This document shows positions 46,568 to 58,986 of a stretch of DNA of 64,000 bases, one piece after another (position 1 is the stretch's first letter; the number at the start of each line of letters is the position of its first letter). Position numbers and translations under genes: made by a program. A model generated the notes under the pieces. It was not told where the DNA came from, did no database searches, and saw only the letters and a list, made by a program, of their open reading frames with translations. Source of the DNA: Clusia tigrina (Eukaryota; Arthropoda; Insecta; Diptera; Clusiidae); the NCBI GenBank assembly GCA_920105625.2, contig OV050031.1, positions 214,575,194-214,639,193 on the forward strand, in the 5' to 3' direction.

Positions 46568-46790
46568 CCCCAACAACGACTGCTACAAATGACATTGAAG
46601 AATACTTTCGTCGGACGACGACGTGGGCGATTGTCGCGCGGCCCCGTCAGCGACAGACCGAGCGCAAATTGTCGGCTTATAAATATATTTAAGAAATGCG
46701 AAGAGTATGTTAAGGTTTTTTAAGACAACGTGCAGACAATTGTTTCTATATTTTTTTTATTACATAATAAAACAGCATAATTTCTAGTTT
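46421..46790 (+). other. Atg16: Atg16 3' UTR with poly(A) signal
   Basis: The stop is followed by a moderate-GC stretch with a CAA run (46531-46568) and then AATAAA at 46766-46771 in a T/A-rich setting, the first good poly(A) signal after the stop. The 98-residue Gln-rich frame here is a translation of the CAA run, not a gene. Further AATAAA words near 46942 could serve a longer form. Confidence 0.65.
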
Positions 46791-46794
46791 TAAA

Positions 46795-47825
46795 GCGCAT
46801 TATTATTTTTTTTTTTGTTTGTTAATTTTTTGACTGCCGCGGGTCGCCTCGGGTCGGTCCACGAAAATTTGCCACCAATTGTTTTACGAATTTAAGGGCA
46901 AAAAAACAACAAAAAACTCAAAACCAATTTAATTAAATTAAAATAAAATCATGCAAAGAAACCAGGTAAATTGACTTAAGAAATTTATAAATAAAAATGA
47001 AAATACACGATTTTTTATTACGAATTTTGTTCCCACCTTCCTTGCTTCCCACAATCCACATTTTTGTTTTATTTTATTCGTAATTTTAACTACTTTAAAT
47101 ATCACTCACTTTGTACTGCTTTGTAATATTATGAAATGCTTGTTATGATAAAAAAACATTTTCGTAAATAAGTTTAAAAAATAACAACAACAACAACAAC
47201 AACAAATTTTTATGTAATTATATGTGTTTGTATACATTTTTAAATACTTTCTAAGTCGAAATATTTATTTTCCAATATAAAATGTAAAAAATAAACACAA
47301 ATTTAATAAGCAAAAATCCCCTTTCGAACGTATTCGGCTGGTTCAGCTCTCCACAGAATTTTGGAAGCTGTTCAGAACTTTCTTCGTTAAGAAGTTTTTC
47401 CTTTTGAAAAAGTGCAAGTGAGCTTGTTGGTGGTCGTTGGATAGAATTGCAACTGGATCAACACGCGATTTGAGTGGAATTTTGTGGAACTACATGAGAT
47501 TTCTGTGGGATTTCCCGGACTTAACAATAGCTGGGATTATAGCCCTAAGGTTGCAGAGCGACATAAAGCAGAAACTTTCCAGCCACGGTTTATTAAATGC
47601 GCGATGCTTAGATAGTTCTGTTCTCCACATGTCGTTGCAGCAAAAATAAAGTAAAAAAAGGGAAGGAAGATGGTCCATGTAGTTCCCTGCATCGAGAATT
47701 GTTTCTGTTTTGTCGCCAGACGCTCATTTTCTGTTGTTAGATTTTGTAGATTCTGTTACTAATTCGGTTGTTGAGACCTATACGGCCATAACCAGTGATA
47801 TTGATTTTTCGCTAAGGACTCCTAC
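46795..47825. other. Gene-free stretch downstream of Atg16
   Basis: A+T-rich with a CAA run at 47183-47205. 47330-47700 is single-copy-looking DNA with short open frames on both strands. No gene is recognised. Confidence 0.4.
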
Positions 47826-48660
47826 CAGCTAGGAATGGCTCGAGGGAGATCCATCATTACATACTCCCATCAAGATATAGACGGATCAAAAATGAATATC
47901 GGTGTAGGATCAGGGTTTTATTGCGCAACACCCTCAATCAGTGAATCCATGAAACTAATGGATCACTGCAGTGTTTTTCAATCGGAAATAACTGCTATTC
48001 ACGAAGCCTTGAATTGGTTGAGGATAAACGAGGTAACCGGTAAGGAAATCTGAATTTTATCAGACAGCGAATCTGCACTAAGAGCTTTGGATGCATTCCA
48101 AATGGTATCAAGGTCTTACATTGTCTTCGATCTATTAACGAGATGGTTAAACAATTCCATATCCATTTCTGCTGGGTACCAGGTCATAGGGATGTGCCAG
48201 GGAACTGCATAGTTGAGAAGTCAGAACTTTAATGTAATTTAGGATCAAACTGCAAGGTTGATCAATTTGCGAGAGATGGCACTTGTATGCCAAATGTTGG
48301 TAGGCATATGGGTATACCTTTCGCAACTTGTAAGTCATAAGGGAGACACTAATTAACTCTACCAATCAAAGGTGGATCTGTGCCACTACCTGCGAAATCA
48401 CCAGACAAACATGGCCAAGGCTAAATCTGCCTCTATCTAGGAATATCACTAGACTCAATAGACTACAAATTAGGACCCTAACAGGAGTCCTCACGGGACA
48501 TTGTCTAATAGGAAATCATGCCAGAAGAATGGGAGTTTATACACATGATTTCTGTCGCAGCTGCAGAAACGAGGAAGAACTGGAAACGGTCTAACATCTC
48601 TTCTGTACAAGTCCAGCTTTTGTTGGAAATGGGGAACGTTTTCTGGGATCCCACTTCTTA
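47826..48660 (+). pseudogene. Non-LTR retrotransposon RNase H and C-terminus remnant
   Basis: In order on the + strand: IDGSKMNIGVGSGF (first catalytic Asp), FQSEITAIHEAL (Glu), after one stop LSDSESALRAL (second Asp), FCWVPGHRDVPGNC, VDQFARDGTC (last Asp), LTGHCLIGNHARR and FCRSCRNEEELETV, stop, HLFC. This is a nearly complete RNase H domain plus zinc-like tail of a non-LTR ORF2. An insertion of about 50 bp, flanked by AACTGCA words, splits the GNC-(V)DQFARDG segment (48205-48260). Single-base frameshifts and at least three stops make it dead. Reverse transcriptase is absent. Confidence 0.88.
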
Positions 48661-49260
48661 ACAAGAAGTATAGATGGATAATCTATACCAATCGCGTGCT
48701 TATAACCTACGCTTTATTAAAGGGTCAGGTTGGTTCAGTCTGGAGGGAGGAGCGTGCCCATGGCCCGACACCGCGGCTCACAATGGACCCAACAGGTGGC
48801 ATCACCGTTTTCCACCTACCAACTTACCTACTAATGTTGTCGTTTCTGCTTTGTTACTCTGCGCTAGAGCCCTGGGAAACTATTTTCTAGCAGAACTATC
48901 CGACCTCTCGGCTTGACCGAATGATCTTCTAAAATACCTAAATTCCACAAAGTGGATCTAAATAACGACCCATATTTTTTCCAGCGTCTAGGAGGGGTAG
49001 TGGTCATCAAACGGCTCTAAGGCGCTAATTGTGAATCATGCTCCGAAGCCGTGCATCAGCCACCTGAATTAACCAAACTGCACCTTAACCATCAGTAATC
49101 ACATAAAGTATCGTCGGGTTAAATGTTTTATGGGATACAGGTTTCCACTGGCACATGTAACAATTCAATTTGCAGCGTTTTGTCGCTGTCTTAGGGTCAC
49201 ACGGATATACCTACTGTTCAAAAAGTGCACATTTGCCCATAAAATGAACCGCGCTTAAGA
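48661..49260. other. Gene-free stretch between retroelement remnants
   Basis: Probably untranslated or decayed retroelement sequence. Open frames of 64-80 residues at 48674-48916 have no domain I recognise. Confidence 0.35.
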
Positions 49261-49265
49261 TATTG

Positions 49266-49776
49266 TCAAAATTTGGTACATCAACATTTGCTGGCTACCG
49301 GGTCACTCGGGGATCGAAGGCAACGAAATTGCTGACGAACTGGCTAGGGCCGGTTCCGCAACAGAACTCATAGGTCCGGAGCCATACTGTGGTATCGGCT
49401 GGGGGGAGGCTAAATCCAGTGTAGACAACTGGGAACAAAGTGTCAGAATGTCACACTGGGAAGGGATAAGGGACTTCGCCAAGCCAGAAAACAGGGAAGG
49501 CCATTCAGAACAGTGCAATATGTGCAAAGCAGACATTAGGAAAATAGAGGTTTTCGATCAGGTCATTACTACCTGAAATATCACCTGACTAAAATCCACA
49601 TTTTTGACGATATGGAGTGCAGGCTTTGTCTAGAAGAAGAGGAAACCACAGAACACATACTGAGCAACTGCATTGCTTTGGCAAGAACTAGAATGAACAT
49701 ATTCCACCGCGAGCAGCTGGCTCTGGAAGAAATAAAGAATGCTGCTGTTAAGAACATTCTCAAAATTCATCCATAA
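49266..49776 (+). pseudogene. Second non-LTR RNase H and C-terminus remnant
   Basis: YINICWLPGHSGIEGNEIAD, then ELARAGSATELIGPEPYCG and WGEAKSSVDNWEQ, is the C-terminal half of an RNase H domain; WLPGHSGIEGNE is a textbook form. After frameshifts come YYLKYHLTKIH, CRLCLEEEETTEHILSNC and a LKIHP-stop ending. It differs in sequence from the remnants at 4690, 47826 and 58987, so a separate retroelement family is likely. Confidence 0.87.
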
Positions 49777-49779
49777 AGC

Positions 49780-50190
49780 GAAAAAGATAATGAAAGAACA
49801 TGACTTTCAACTACTTCCTTTAAACAAGTAGCATCGTAGTAGAAAAGGATTTGACTTTAAATTTGATGCTTTGACTTCGCAAACCGACAAAATGCTATGG
49901 CATTACGGAAGAAACGCCGGTACTAAACCTATAGGGCATAGTAGATCGGAGAGTTGTGGTCGCATGTATCAGTAATGACAAATATAGTATGACACAAAAT
50001 ATATTTTAGGTCGCAGTGTCGGCTATGGGGAAACTACTGAAACTAATTAATATTATTATTACATTTACATTTATTTACATGTCAATTTTGCCGCAATCTG
50101 TCAGATACTATCTGCGTAATAGCTTTGTAAACAAGTCATTGTTTGGTGTACTTCGTGAATTTCGCTACGTCGAATTTAGTTGCACAAATT
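49780..50190. other. Gene-free stretch
   Basis: Nothing is recognised. The last 60 bp may belong to the 5' part of the mariner that follows. Confidence 0.35.
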
Positions 50191-50194
50191 CTGA

Positions 50195-51240
50195 ATGATG
50201 CAATTTTCAGATTCTAACAAAATATCATCTGCGGAAGCATTAAAAGGGTTAACGGTAACCTACGGGAACTCGACAATGTCGAAAAGACAAACTGACGAGT
50301 GGTATAAAGAGATTACAGTGGACCAGGCCGTACTGTGGTGGATGATTTACCCCGTTCCGGTCGTGCATCCAACTATGTGATTGACGAAAACATCGTAAAA
50401 AGGAAGAAAATTGTTCTCAAAGTTCGTCGTGTGCGCATCACGAAGATAGTAGCCGATATTGGTGTCTCGCTCGAATCGGTTCAGAGCTTTATGCACAATG
50501 TTTTGGGGACGAGACGAGTTGAAGCGCGGCGCGGTGTCGAGAGTGTTGAATTTTTTCCAAAAACAGCATCACATTGCTGATGCTAAGGAAGTGCTTTCTT
50601 TGGGCCAGAATGTTACCGAAGGCATCATTATCGATGACGAGACATGGCTCTATGAATATGAAATCGAAACGAGCCAACAATCATCGGAAAGGCGCTTCTC
50701 ACAAACGAGCCAAAACCCGAAAACCATGACAAAGTCGTTCCAAAAACAAGGTCTTGTTAACTGTTTTCTTTGATTTTCGTGGTGTCCACTCCGAATTACT
50801 TCCGCCAGACCAAACAGTGAATAAGGAGTATTATGTGAGCGTACCGAAGCGTTTGAGGGAGAATGTTCTGTCACAAGAGGCCGGAATTGTGGAGAAACAA
50901 CCAGGGATTTATTCACTACGTCAATGCACCGGCCCGCATATCACATTTTATATACGACTATTTGACCAAAAAGAACTGTTCCACAAGCTCCGTATTCACC
51001 TGGCAATGCCCCATGTGCCTTTTTCCTTTCCCCTGTTACTACTTCGCGAAAAGCATTCTGAGACGATACATGAGAATGCGCAGAAGAAAAGCTGAGGGCG
51101 TTTCTAAAATCGGTCTAGGAAAAGTGTTTTAAAGAGTGGAAGAATCGTTGGAATATGTGTATTGATTACCTTGGAGATTAAAGAGTGGAAGAATCGTTGG
51201 AATATGTGTATTGATTACCTTGGAGATTACTTTGAAGGGA
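50195..51240 (+). mobile_element. Mariner transposase remnant
   Basis: Motifs in order over several frames: ISSAEALKGLTVTYG, YEWYK-like DEWYKEI, DDLPRSGRAS (the GRPS linker region), VADIGVSLESVQSFMHNVLG (second helix-turn-helix), IIIDDETWLYEYE (first catalytic Asp), FFDFRGVHSELLP, QTVNKEYYVSVPKRLRE, RPELWRNNQGFIHYVNAPA and EWKNRWNMCIDYLGDYFEG. The second catalytic Asp (family HHDNAP) is Val here, and the YSPDLAPCDFF segment is destroyed. It is a different mariner lineage from the copies at 41961 and 55963. Terminal repeats were not identified. Confidence 0.88.
51131..51228. repeat. Perfect 49-bp tandem duplication in the mariner 3' end
   Basis: AAAGAGTGGAAGAATCGTTG begins at 51131 and 51180, and the 49-bp copies are identical. 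The duplicated part encodes EWKNRWNMCIDYLGD; as 49 is not a multiple of three it shifts the frame. Its identity indicates a recent event. Confidence 0.95.
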
Positions 51241-51459
51241 ATGAAATAAATATCAGAATACCTGAACCGTATTATTTTAATTGACAAATTCCGAATACTT
51301 TTTGGACATTAGGTAGTTACTTGCAAATAGAGTGATGGAATAAATCGGTAGCTTAAGGTCACAGGAATATAATTACTTACAAATTGATTGACTGAATAAA
51401 TTACGGTAAGATTGTAATTGTTTATTTTTTCACATAAATTAAATTATCAGAAATATATT

Positions 51460-51945
51460 CATGGGGCCCAGAATAGTATTCGACACTATCCGAAGAATTA
51501 CTGTTGCAAACCGGTGTTACTTTGGGCTCAGTAGGCAACCGAAGACCAAAGCCCTCTTCTCTCCTGTCCTGCTGTATGGTGCCGAAACCGGGACGACGAC
51601 TAACAGCGATGAGCTGCGTCTACGGAGAGTATCGAATCAGATGGAACGATGAGCTGCATTAACTGTACGCAGACATTGGTACAATGCAATGCATTAAAAA
51701 ACAGCAGTTGCGTTGGCTAGGTCATGTCGTGTGAATGGATGAGAGTGTTCCAGCCAGAAAAGGGTTTGAATCGATGCCATCAGGTGGGCGGCGGAGAAGG
51801 CGAAGACCGTCGTCACGACCTGGCTGTACCAGCTTTTCCAATTGGCGTCAGCGTGCGCTTTGCAGAGACGATTGGCGAAGGCTAATAACTCGGCAATGGT
51901 CTAAAATGGGTGTACGCCAATAATGATGGTGAAGATGCTGCATAT
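51460..51945 (+). pseudogene. Non-LTR retrotransposon C-terminal fragment (endonuclease-RT class)
   Basis: Over two or three frames: LFSPVLLYGAET, LRLRRV, QLRWLGHVV (here QQLRWLGHVV), DESVPARKGFES, GGRRRRRRPSSR and NWRQRALCRDDWRRLI. The LLYGAET ... WLGHV.RM ... GRRRRGRP ... DRDRWR order is the region after the reverse transcriptase palm in a widespread class of insect non-LTR elements. The RT fragment at 17490-17855 has motifs of the same class. Confidence 0.85.
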
Positions 51946-53745
51946 CCGAAAATTCAAATAATATTTTATAATGTGAAAATTTGTTCCCCATATCTTTCAA
52001 ATCGGAGGTATCTCCAGAGACCAAAAAGTTGTATTTTAATGCAAAGTCGTGGGTTTCTGTAAATTTTATTTAATCTTATAATATAGTGAACTTTCCATTA
52101 TGTCTGATCCCACATTTCTTATAATTAGTTCCTGAATTCTAGCCTGGGGTCCACATTAGTACACTTTCTTTCAACAAAAGTCTGAAGTTCATCATAAACT
52201 GGTGAGTTGGGTTCAGCTTATTTGGGTTTTTTTAAAATGAAGACAATGTATGATGTTTCCATTATATATTATATAGTGTGATACAGTCATTTACATGTTT
52301 ATGACTAAACATTAAGAGACTTTTTAATATACAACATACGAGCGCCGATATTACTGTCTGGTTATAGATCATTACAATAGTTGATAGTACTGTTGTATCT
52401 TTCTATTCTACAACACTGATAGTATGAATCATTAGTGATGCTATTTCTTTCAATTATGCAGAATTTAATGATAGTTCATAAATGTAATGCCATAATCCCG
52501 AGAGCTTACATCATGAGTAAAAGGGCGTGTGGATCAACCAGTTAAGGTCAGTTATGACTTGAAAGTGAAACGTTTCCGAACTTTAAGTAGCACTCGTGTA
52601 CAAATATAAATCATAGCCAGGTTGTTTCTTAAGTGACTCTGTCTACATTCATGGAAGTGGAATAGTCAAACAGTGGTTTTGGGTATAACCTTCCACAATC
52701 CAGTTATTCGAACTGTTAGCCAGAATAAAGTTTCCTGCTAAAAATAAGTATTGAAATAGCTACGAGTACTTTTCGAAAATATTTCTTCAGTTCAGAAAAA
52801 CTTCGATGGATAAAAAATGGGGCGTGTCACTTCTAAACTTACAGATATGTTTGCTAGAACCCTGAGTCCCACTTAAAGACCCTCAAATCTATCAAATACG
52901 CCTATCTATAAACCTGTGTATTTCTTTTCATTCAAATCCAGAGTGGTGCCTTCACAGTAGTCGGTGTTGCCGGCCACAGCAATTGTGCATTCATTGAGTT
53001 ACTCTTGTTAACATGGCGCAGAAATTGTTTAAATTCACAAAACTCCACTTTAACGGTGGAATTTCCGACATGCCGCAGATGAGCTCACTGCAAATGCCAC
53101 TCGCATCGTGCAACTCCACTGAGAGTGTGGTGGCAGCTTGGTTGCGTATTTTCAGCCGTGCGTGAGCATTTCATTAAAACCTTCGCTGCGCTCTTATTAA
53201 GGTAATCGAATTAAAATCAGCCGATTTGGAGCGTTCATCTTCAGCAAATTTCGTACAATCATTTTCTAGAGCGGACTTTTACGGTGCAACTTTCTTGGCA
53301 GATGCTGCTGAATGCCAATAAATTTTATGACTGTGTGAAATGTGGCCTTAGAATTCCCGCCCACTCAAAACTTGGCTACGCAAATGACCATTTCAGTATA
53401 ATTCATTGAAGTGTCATAATTCTGTAGGTGAACTTCATGACCACTCAATTAGCATGTGCAGTATCAGCACCGCTAGTTTCTTGGCCTGATCCCATGCCTG
53501 TCCTAATGCTAATTCCCAGTGATACTCATAACTTTGGCATGACCAATCGTTTCCAATGCAGTCCATGCTGCACGCCGCAACGACATCAATTGGCAACGGT
53601 GCGTTCCCACAGGGGAGCACTGCAGACCGCGGTCTATAATAGTGCTAAATGGAATACGTCGGTTATGTATGTAATCCAGAGGTTCTCAAATAAAGTAAAA
53701 GGGCGTGGGAGTTGTAGAACAAATATTTACTGAGTATTTTAAGAT
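51946..53745. other. Gene-free stretch
   Basis: No gene is recognised. 52930-53660 is moderate-GC single-copy-looking DNA with a 101-residue open frame (53428-53733) lacking any known domain. Confidence 0.4.
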
Positions 53746-53749
53746 AATT

Positions 53750-54680
53750 CTAAATACACTCGCCAATTTTGCTGAGAATCAGTAATTGGATTATAATATT
53801 TCTGAGATTTAATTGCTGACTTCCAGAAATTCAGGAGTAAGTTTTAAATAACAGCAATTGTATTACTTATTTTCAGAAATTAATTTAATATACTTCCTTG
53901 AGTTACAAACTTATTTAAAATATTTCATTGCTGAGATTTGTCCCTTAAACTTTTAAAAATAAGTAAATTAATTGCTGAAATTGGTCGCTTAAACTTCTGA
54001 AAATAAGTAATTCAATTTGCTGAAATTAGTCCTTTAAACTACTGAAAATAAGTAAATCAATTGCTGAAATTGGTCGCTTGAATTTCTAAAAATAATTAAA
54101 TCAATTACTGAAATTGGGCGCTTAAACTTCTGAAAATAAGTAATTTAATGAAATTATTTCCTCTTTAAATATAATTTGGAATTTCTGAACATAAGAAATT
54201 GAATTACTTATTTTCAGACATTGAATTTATATAATTAATGTACTAAAATTTGTGAAGTTGGGATTTTTGATTCCTAAGTTGATCACAACTGGATTATTTA
54301 TTTTCAAATAATGTGTTGAAGAAGAGGCGTAGTCTCAGTTTTTGATTATCAGAAAAGAGATTACTTATTTTTAGATATGAAGTTTATATAATTAAAGCAT
54401 TGAAATATCTCTAGTTAAGTTGATTACAGTTGGACCACTTATTTTCATTTCAGTTTTGATATATGAAGGCTGACTTATTTTTAGTAGAGAAGATAAATTG
54501 ATAAGATTCCAATTAGAAATTTTTTGTATCACAAATTCAATTGATGACTGAATGTAATTAATTAGTTAGTTTTGAGTATCTGAAAATCAGCAATTACATT
54601 ACACGTCTTCTGAAATAAAATTGCTGCATTTCAGTAATCAAGTTGTTAATATTCAGCAATCTCTTAGTAGTAGAAGTACT
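53750..54680. repeat. About 44-bp tandem repeat, regular core 53930-54180
   Basis: The unit is CTGAAAATAAGTAAATCAAT, TGCTGAAATTGGTCGCTTAA, ACTT. AAGTAA words at 53961, 54005 and 54050 show the 44-45-bp period; five core copies are clear. Isolated related words (TGAAAAT, ACTTATTTTCAG in inverted orientation) continue on both sides to 53750 and 54680, including many TTACTTATTTTCAG inversions. Confidence 0.85.
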
Positions 54681-54684
54681 TTTT

Positions 54685-55960
54685 ATACACTGCTGTTCAA
54701 TGACAAATTCCTCACTTAAACTAACTTCCTTTCACGTGCAGTTTGAGAACCCCTGTTTCTAATCTTAAACCCTCTGCATATGACGTAACGCCTTCGTCTC
54801 TGCCAGGCCGCAATTGAGTCACTTTGTTTTATTGTGGTTTTATCTGCACGTTGACTTCAGGGCTTGTCGTTCCTCACTTCATCAGCATGAAAATAGTGTC
54901 GTGGCCATTTTAATATTCTAATACAATTGCCAGTCTGTCCCTGTGCCTCTGCCCATCCATCCATCTGTCCGTCCGCCCGTGTCTCTGTGGTTTTTCTTTT
55001 TATGGAGTGTTTGGTGAGAAACGTTTGACACATTTGAGTGTTAAATTGTGGCTATAAAAGATATCAAGGATATTAATCTATCGCAATGGAGCTGCATGGA
55101 ATGAATGATATGCTGCGGTTAGTGGGTCATCCTGTCCACATGTGTCCACACATTCGCATAGATTTACGTGAGCAGTTAAGGAATGTATTCGAGATACTGA
55201 TTGCAGTACTCTCAGTGTGACCATGGAGTTTGTGTAGTGCGATTATCAATCAACACTGTAACATATCCTTTAATTATCTCTACAGCATTTGTTTGCATTA
55301 TAAAAACGATCTGAAATTGCTCTGATGCCATCATTGAAATATCAATGCTGTTCTCCTATAAGGGTTTTAATGTTCTTATCGAAGAACTAAAACTATAGTA
55401 AATAAAACTACCACTGGGATGGGCAATCTTCAATCCTCGTGTGAACGATTCATGATTTAATTCACGAAGGATTTATTCATTTGTAGGTCTGGGATGGGGA
55501 AAAGCCAGTACCCAATTTGTTGATTAGACTTGTCTTCAATCACACAATCATCAGTATCCCAGTGTCATAATGCATCTAGTTTATTAAGCAAGGGTTTAGC
55601 GGTTCAATAGCTTATTAAATGATCAGGATGCTTACTTTGTGTTGTGGGCAAGTCCGAAGATTGTCGGAGCATTGCTCTGTTTTTGATTCCTGACTTGGTC
55701 CATAGAAAGTTTCCACTGCAGCAACCAATCTCACAAGTCCCGGGAAGAGCAATATATTATGTTCTCAGATTGGGGTACAGTCCCGATTCGTTATTTCAAA
55801 GCATTAAGCTATACACGGTGCACCGGTGTGATCTCTAGAAATTAGGCCAGAGGCCAGTAACTAATAAACGAATCATTCATCTTTGTGGTATCAAGAAGTC
55901 CGGTTTCGATTCCATGTAAGTTTTCTTTCCTTATCGCTAGGGAAGAGTGTGTATTAATAA
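54685..55960. other. Gene-free stretch
   Basis: A CCATCCATCTGTCCGTCCGCC run lies near 54955-54980. No gene is recognised; a 64-residue open frame at 55644-55838 has no domain. Confidence 0.4.
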
Positions 55961-55962
55961 TA

Positions 55963-57204
55963 CGAGGGGTACTATTTATCGGGAACTAGCAACACTAATG
56001 TTTATAGCTAAAATCTGGCAACACCAGTTTGAAATTTTTTAAGATAAACGTACTCACAACGTGTTGATGTACAAGCGCTATTTGTTTTGTTTACAGTGAG
56101 TTAAGAAAATCAATTTGGCCAAAAAATGTAAATTTCAAGAGGAGGTTTTCGTTGGATTATTTTTCACAACTTTCGACGTGGATTATCTCAACAGGAATGT
56201 GTCGATGAACTCAGTTCTTTGTATGGCGATAAAGCACCATCAAAAACTACAGTATCGGTCGCCGATGAACTCCGTGAAGGTCGTCCAAAATCGGTTGTTG
56301 TGCCACAAAACATCGATGCAGTGCGTGAACTGATAATGCAATATCGTCATGTGACATATCGTGAGATAGAGGACAACTTGGGCATTACTTCCACTTCCAT
56401 ACATTCAATATTGCATGCATATTTGGCTGTAAAAAAGATTTGTTCGCGTTGGATCCCACATAATTTGACAATCGGTCCAAAAAAAGGCTCATGTCAATTG
56501 GTGTAAGGAAATGATTAAAAAGTTCGACCGTGGTGATTCAAAAGACGTGTATAAAATCGTGACAGGTGATCATGCATATATGCGTATGAGCCGGACACAA
56601 AACAACAATCGACCGTGTGGGTATTCCAAGACGAGCTAAATCCAAAAAAAGTTGTTCGTGGAAGAAGCACAAGAAAGCAAATGGTCACCTGTTTCTGCGG
56701 CCGAATGGGTCATGTGGCCACTGTTCCTCTTGAGCAACGTAGGACGGTCAATTCTGAGTGGTACACGACCATTTGTTGGCCGGAGGTCTTCGGAGAAATT
56801 CGTAAAACCAACCGCCAAAGACGAATCATTCTCCATTATGGCAATGCGAGCTCTCACTCATCTCGTCAAACAGGGGAATTTTTGAGCAGTCAAAACATCG
56901 AATTGAAGACTCATCCTCCGTACAGACCTGATTTGGCACCCAATGACTTCTTCTTGTTCGCGAATATCACAGGTAAACTGCGTGGTCAACTATTTACGAG
57001 CGCCGAAGAAGCAGTTGAAGCGTTCCAAAACCATGTTTTGGAGGTGTCTCAAGAGGAATGGAAAAACTGCTATGACAAATGGTTTGAACGAATGCAAAAG
57101 TGTATTGATCATCAAGGGGAATATTTTGAAAAACAATAAAGCCATTTACATTTAAAAATGTTTGCTATTATTTGCTATTCCCGAAATATAAATAGTACCC
57201 CTCG
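55963..57204 (+). mobile_element. Full-length but dead mariner with terminal inverted repeats
   Basis: Both ends are present: CGAGGGGTACTATTTAT at 55963 and its perfect inverted copy ending at 57204, with further imperfect matching inside, flanked by TA at 55961-55962 and 57205-57206. Length 1,242 bp. Motifs over several frames include VADELREGRPKSVV, YREIEDNLGITSTSIHSIL, VTGDHAYM (first catalytic Asp kept), VPLEQRRTVNSEWY, ILHYGNASSHSS, PYRPDLAPNDFFLF and CIDHQGEYFEKQ. The second catalytic Asp (family HHDNA) is Gly; the spacing to the last Asp is 34. The 3' 174 codons (56615-57139) are one open frame, but the 5' half is frameshifted. Confidence 0.95.
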
Positions 57205-57206
57205 TA

Positions 57207-58973
57207 TAAAGAGAAGATGTTCAGATATTCCTTCATATATATTGCAACGGAGGGACAAGGAGACTGTGATGGGATTCCCCATTCCATAGAATTGGATTGA
57301 AAAGTGTTCTCTTTCAGTTCTACTTCCCTCAAGAATCATTGAAAATATAAGAAAGTAGAAGATAAGATTATCGAACAGTTCCGCTTGCACCATGGTCTCC
57401 AATAAGCTTCAACTCTGGTGATTTAAATCTGAACGGTTGTTCTACAATTTAATGTACTCATCTCCAGTTCTCAAAGATCAGAGCCCATACTAATTATACC
57501 TTCATCAGTTAATTGATTTTTTAATTACGAGCAGTCTCTTGCTCCAAGCCAATTTCTGTTTGCTGCTGCTCATGGTTCACCACCGGCGTTTGACAATATC
57601 AATTTCACTGTATGCTGGTACGAAATATCATTCCACTGCCTCTCCAACACGTTGCCTCCCCGCTGGAACGAAATATCATTCCACTTCCTCTCCAGCACGT
57701 TGCCTCCCCTACACACAAATTACTTCATCAGCTAGTATCCAGTTACTTCCTTCAGCTGCTTGCAGGCTGACTTGCTCCGTTGTCATGTACTCATAAACAT
57801 GCACTGTTTAACTTCGGTTTGGACCCCGACAAATGTCTCAATTTCTGCGTGGCGGTAAATCATGGCCCTACAGAACAGGCAATTTAAAATTTCCACACTC
57901 ATTTCAGCGAGGGCTCCTCCTGCTGGCCGCCCAGCCACTGCGCTGCCATGTCTCGAATTCGTGTCACAGTGTGTTTTGGTCATTCCGACTCGTACACTCG
58001 TACTCGAATTACGGTTTAGTCCCTAGGGCCATGTTAACGTGCCTGTTAATGCCTTTTTGGCAGCAATTCTTATGAAGCCTCTGTGCACGTGTGTGTGTGG
58101 GTTGCATGCAAAGCGGAATTGAAAATGCAAATTAAATGCAAGGCGAGCGTATTCCATGGTGGCGGTAGTTGTGGCCCTGTCATATTTGGGCCGTTTGGGT
58201 TTGTGGAGCTGCGTGTTCGTGGAGTTGAATTTTTCGTGCAAATCAATTTTTGCCCTGGTGATATTCCTTACTTTCTTTTGGAAATTATGGCAGTGAAGAG
58301 GAGAAATTCGTTTGCGCCTTTTTAGGCTCAATCGCTTTTTTTGGGGTTCTGCATGGCAATTCTGAGGAAAACGGTCCAGGGTCTGTAATTTTTGAGACTC
58401 CTTTTTTTTGTGTGTGAACTTTTCGTATTCTGTTGATGCCAAAATTGGCGCTACATTGGAGTGTACGAATTATCATAACTCATGTCCGCGTATCGAATGG
58501 GATTGTACCGCTGTAATCGATATTTCCGAAAGTGAAAATCAAATTTGGGGCTGCCTTTGTGAGTTCGTTCACACACGAATTTGGTAGTTTATGATACGAG
58601 TGCCAATTTGGAGATGTTTGCAGTCTCTTAAATTAAATTGTTCCTTAATTTCCTGCAATATGTAATAAAGGGCGTATACTGTAAAGGGCGTTGCCAATTG
58701 CCCAAATTGCTTTTTGAGCAACCACGGGCAGCCTCCTAAATTCTGCACTCAATTCTGTTCTCTCGCATAATTTATTATTAAAGGGGCAGTAAATATTTAA
58801 TTGAATTTAAAACAGAGCTTGGAATTGATCACATTTTGGATTTACAGCAACACCACTCCGTGATACAACACCTTCTTGGTTTTTAATTGTTATGGAATCA
58901 CACGCAGTTACAAGGTCCATTGCAGCCATTAAAGAGTATTCGGATATTTATTTGTATATAATACGATGGCTGT
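57207..58973. other. Gene-free stretch
   Basis: A two-copy 48-bp duplication lies at 57613-57708 (CGAAATATCATTCCACT at 57621 and 57669). 57880-58480 is moderate-GC with 80-139-residue overlapping frames on both strands and no known domain. Nothing else is recognised. Confidence 0.45.
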
Positions 58974-58986
58974 AAGGGTCTCGGGA
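58974..58986. repeat. Target-site duplication, left copy
   Basis: AAGGGTCTCGGGA here is repeated exactly at 59577-59589, bracketing the non-LTR insertion. A 13-bp duplication is typical of target-primed reverse transcription. Confidence 0.85.

Noticed and set aside
46427..46723. 98-residue Gln-rich protein after Atg16
   Set aside because: It starts 7 bp after the Atg16 stop and consists of a CAA run in the 3' UTR; no independent promoter or splice signals.
52928..52945. TTCAAATCC as a tRNA T-loop
   Set aside because: No A box, acceptor stem or cloverleaf can be drawn around it. No tRNA was found anywhere in the window.
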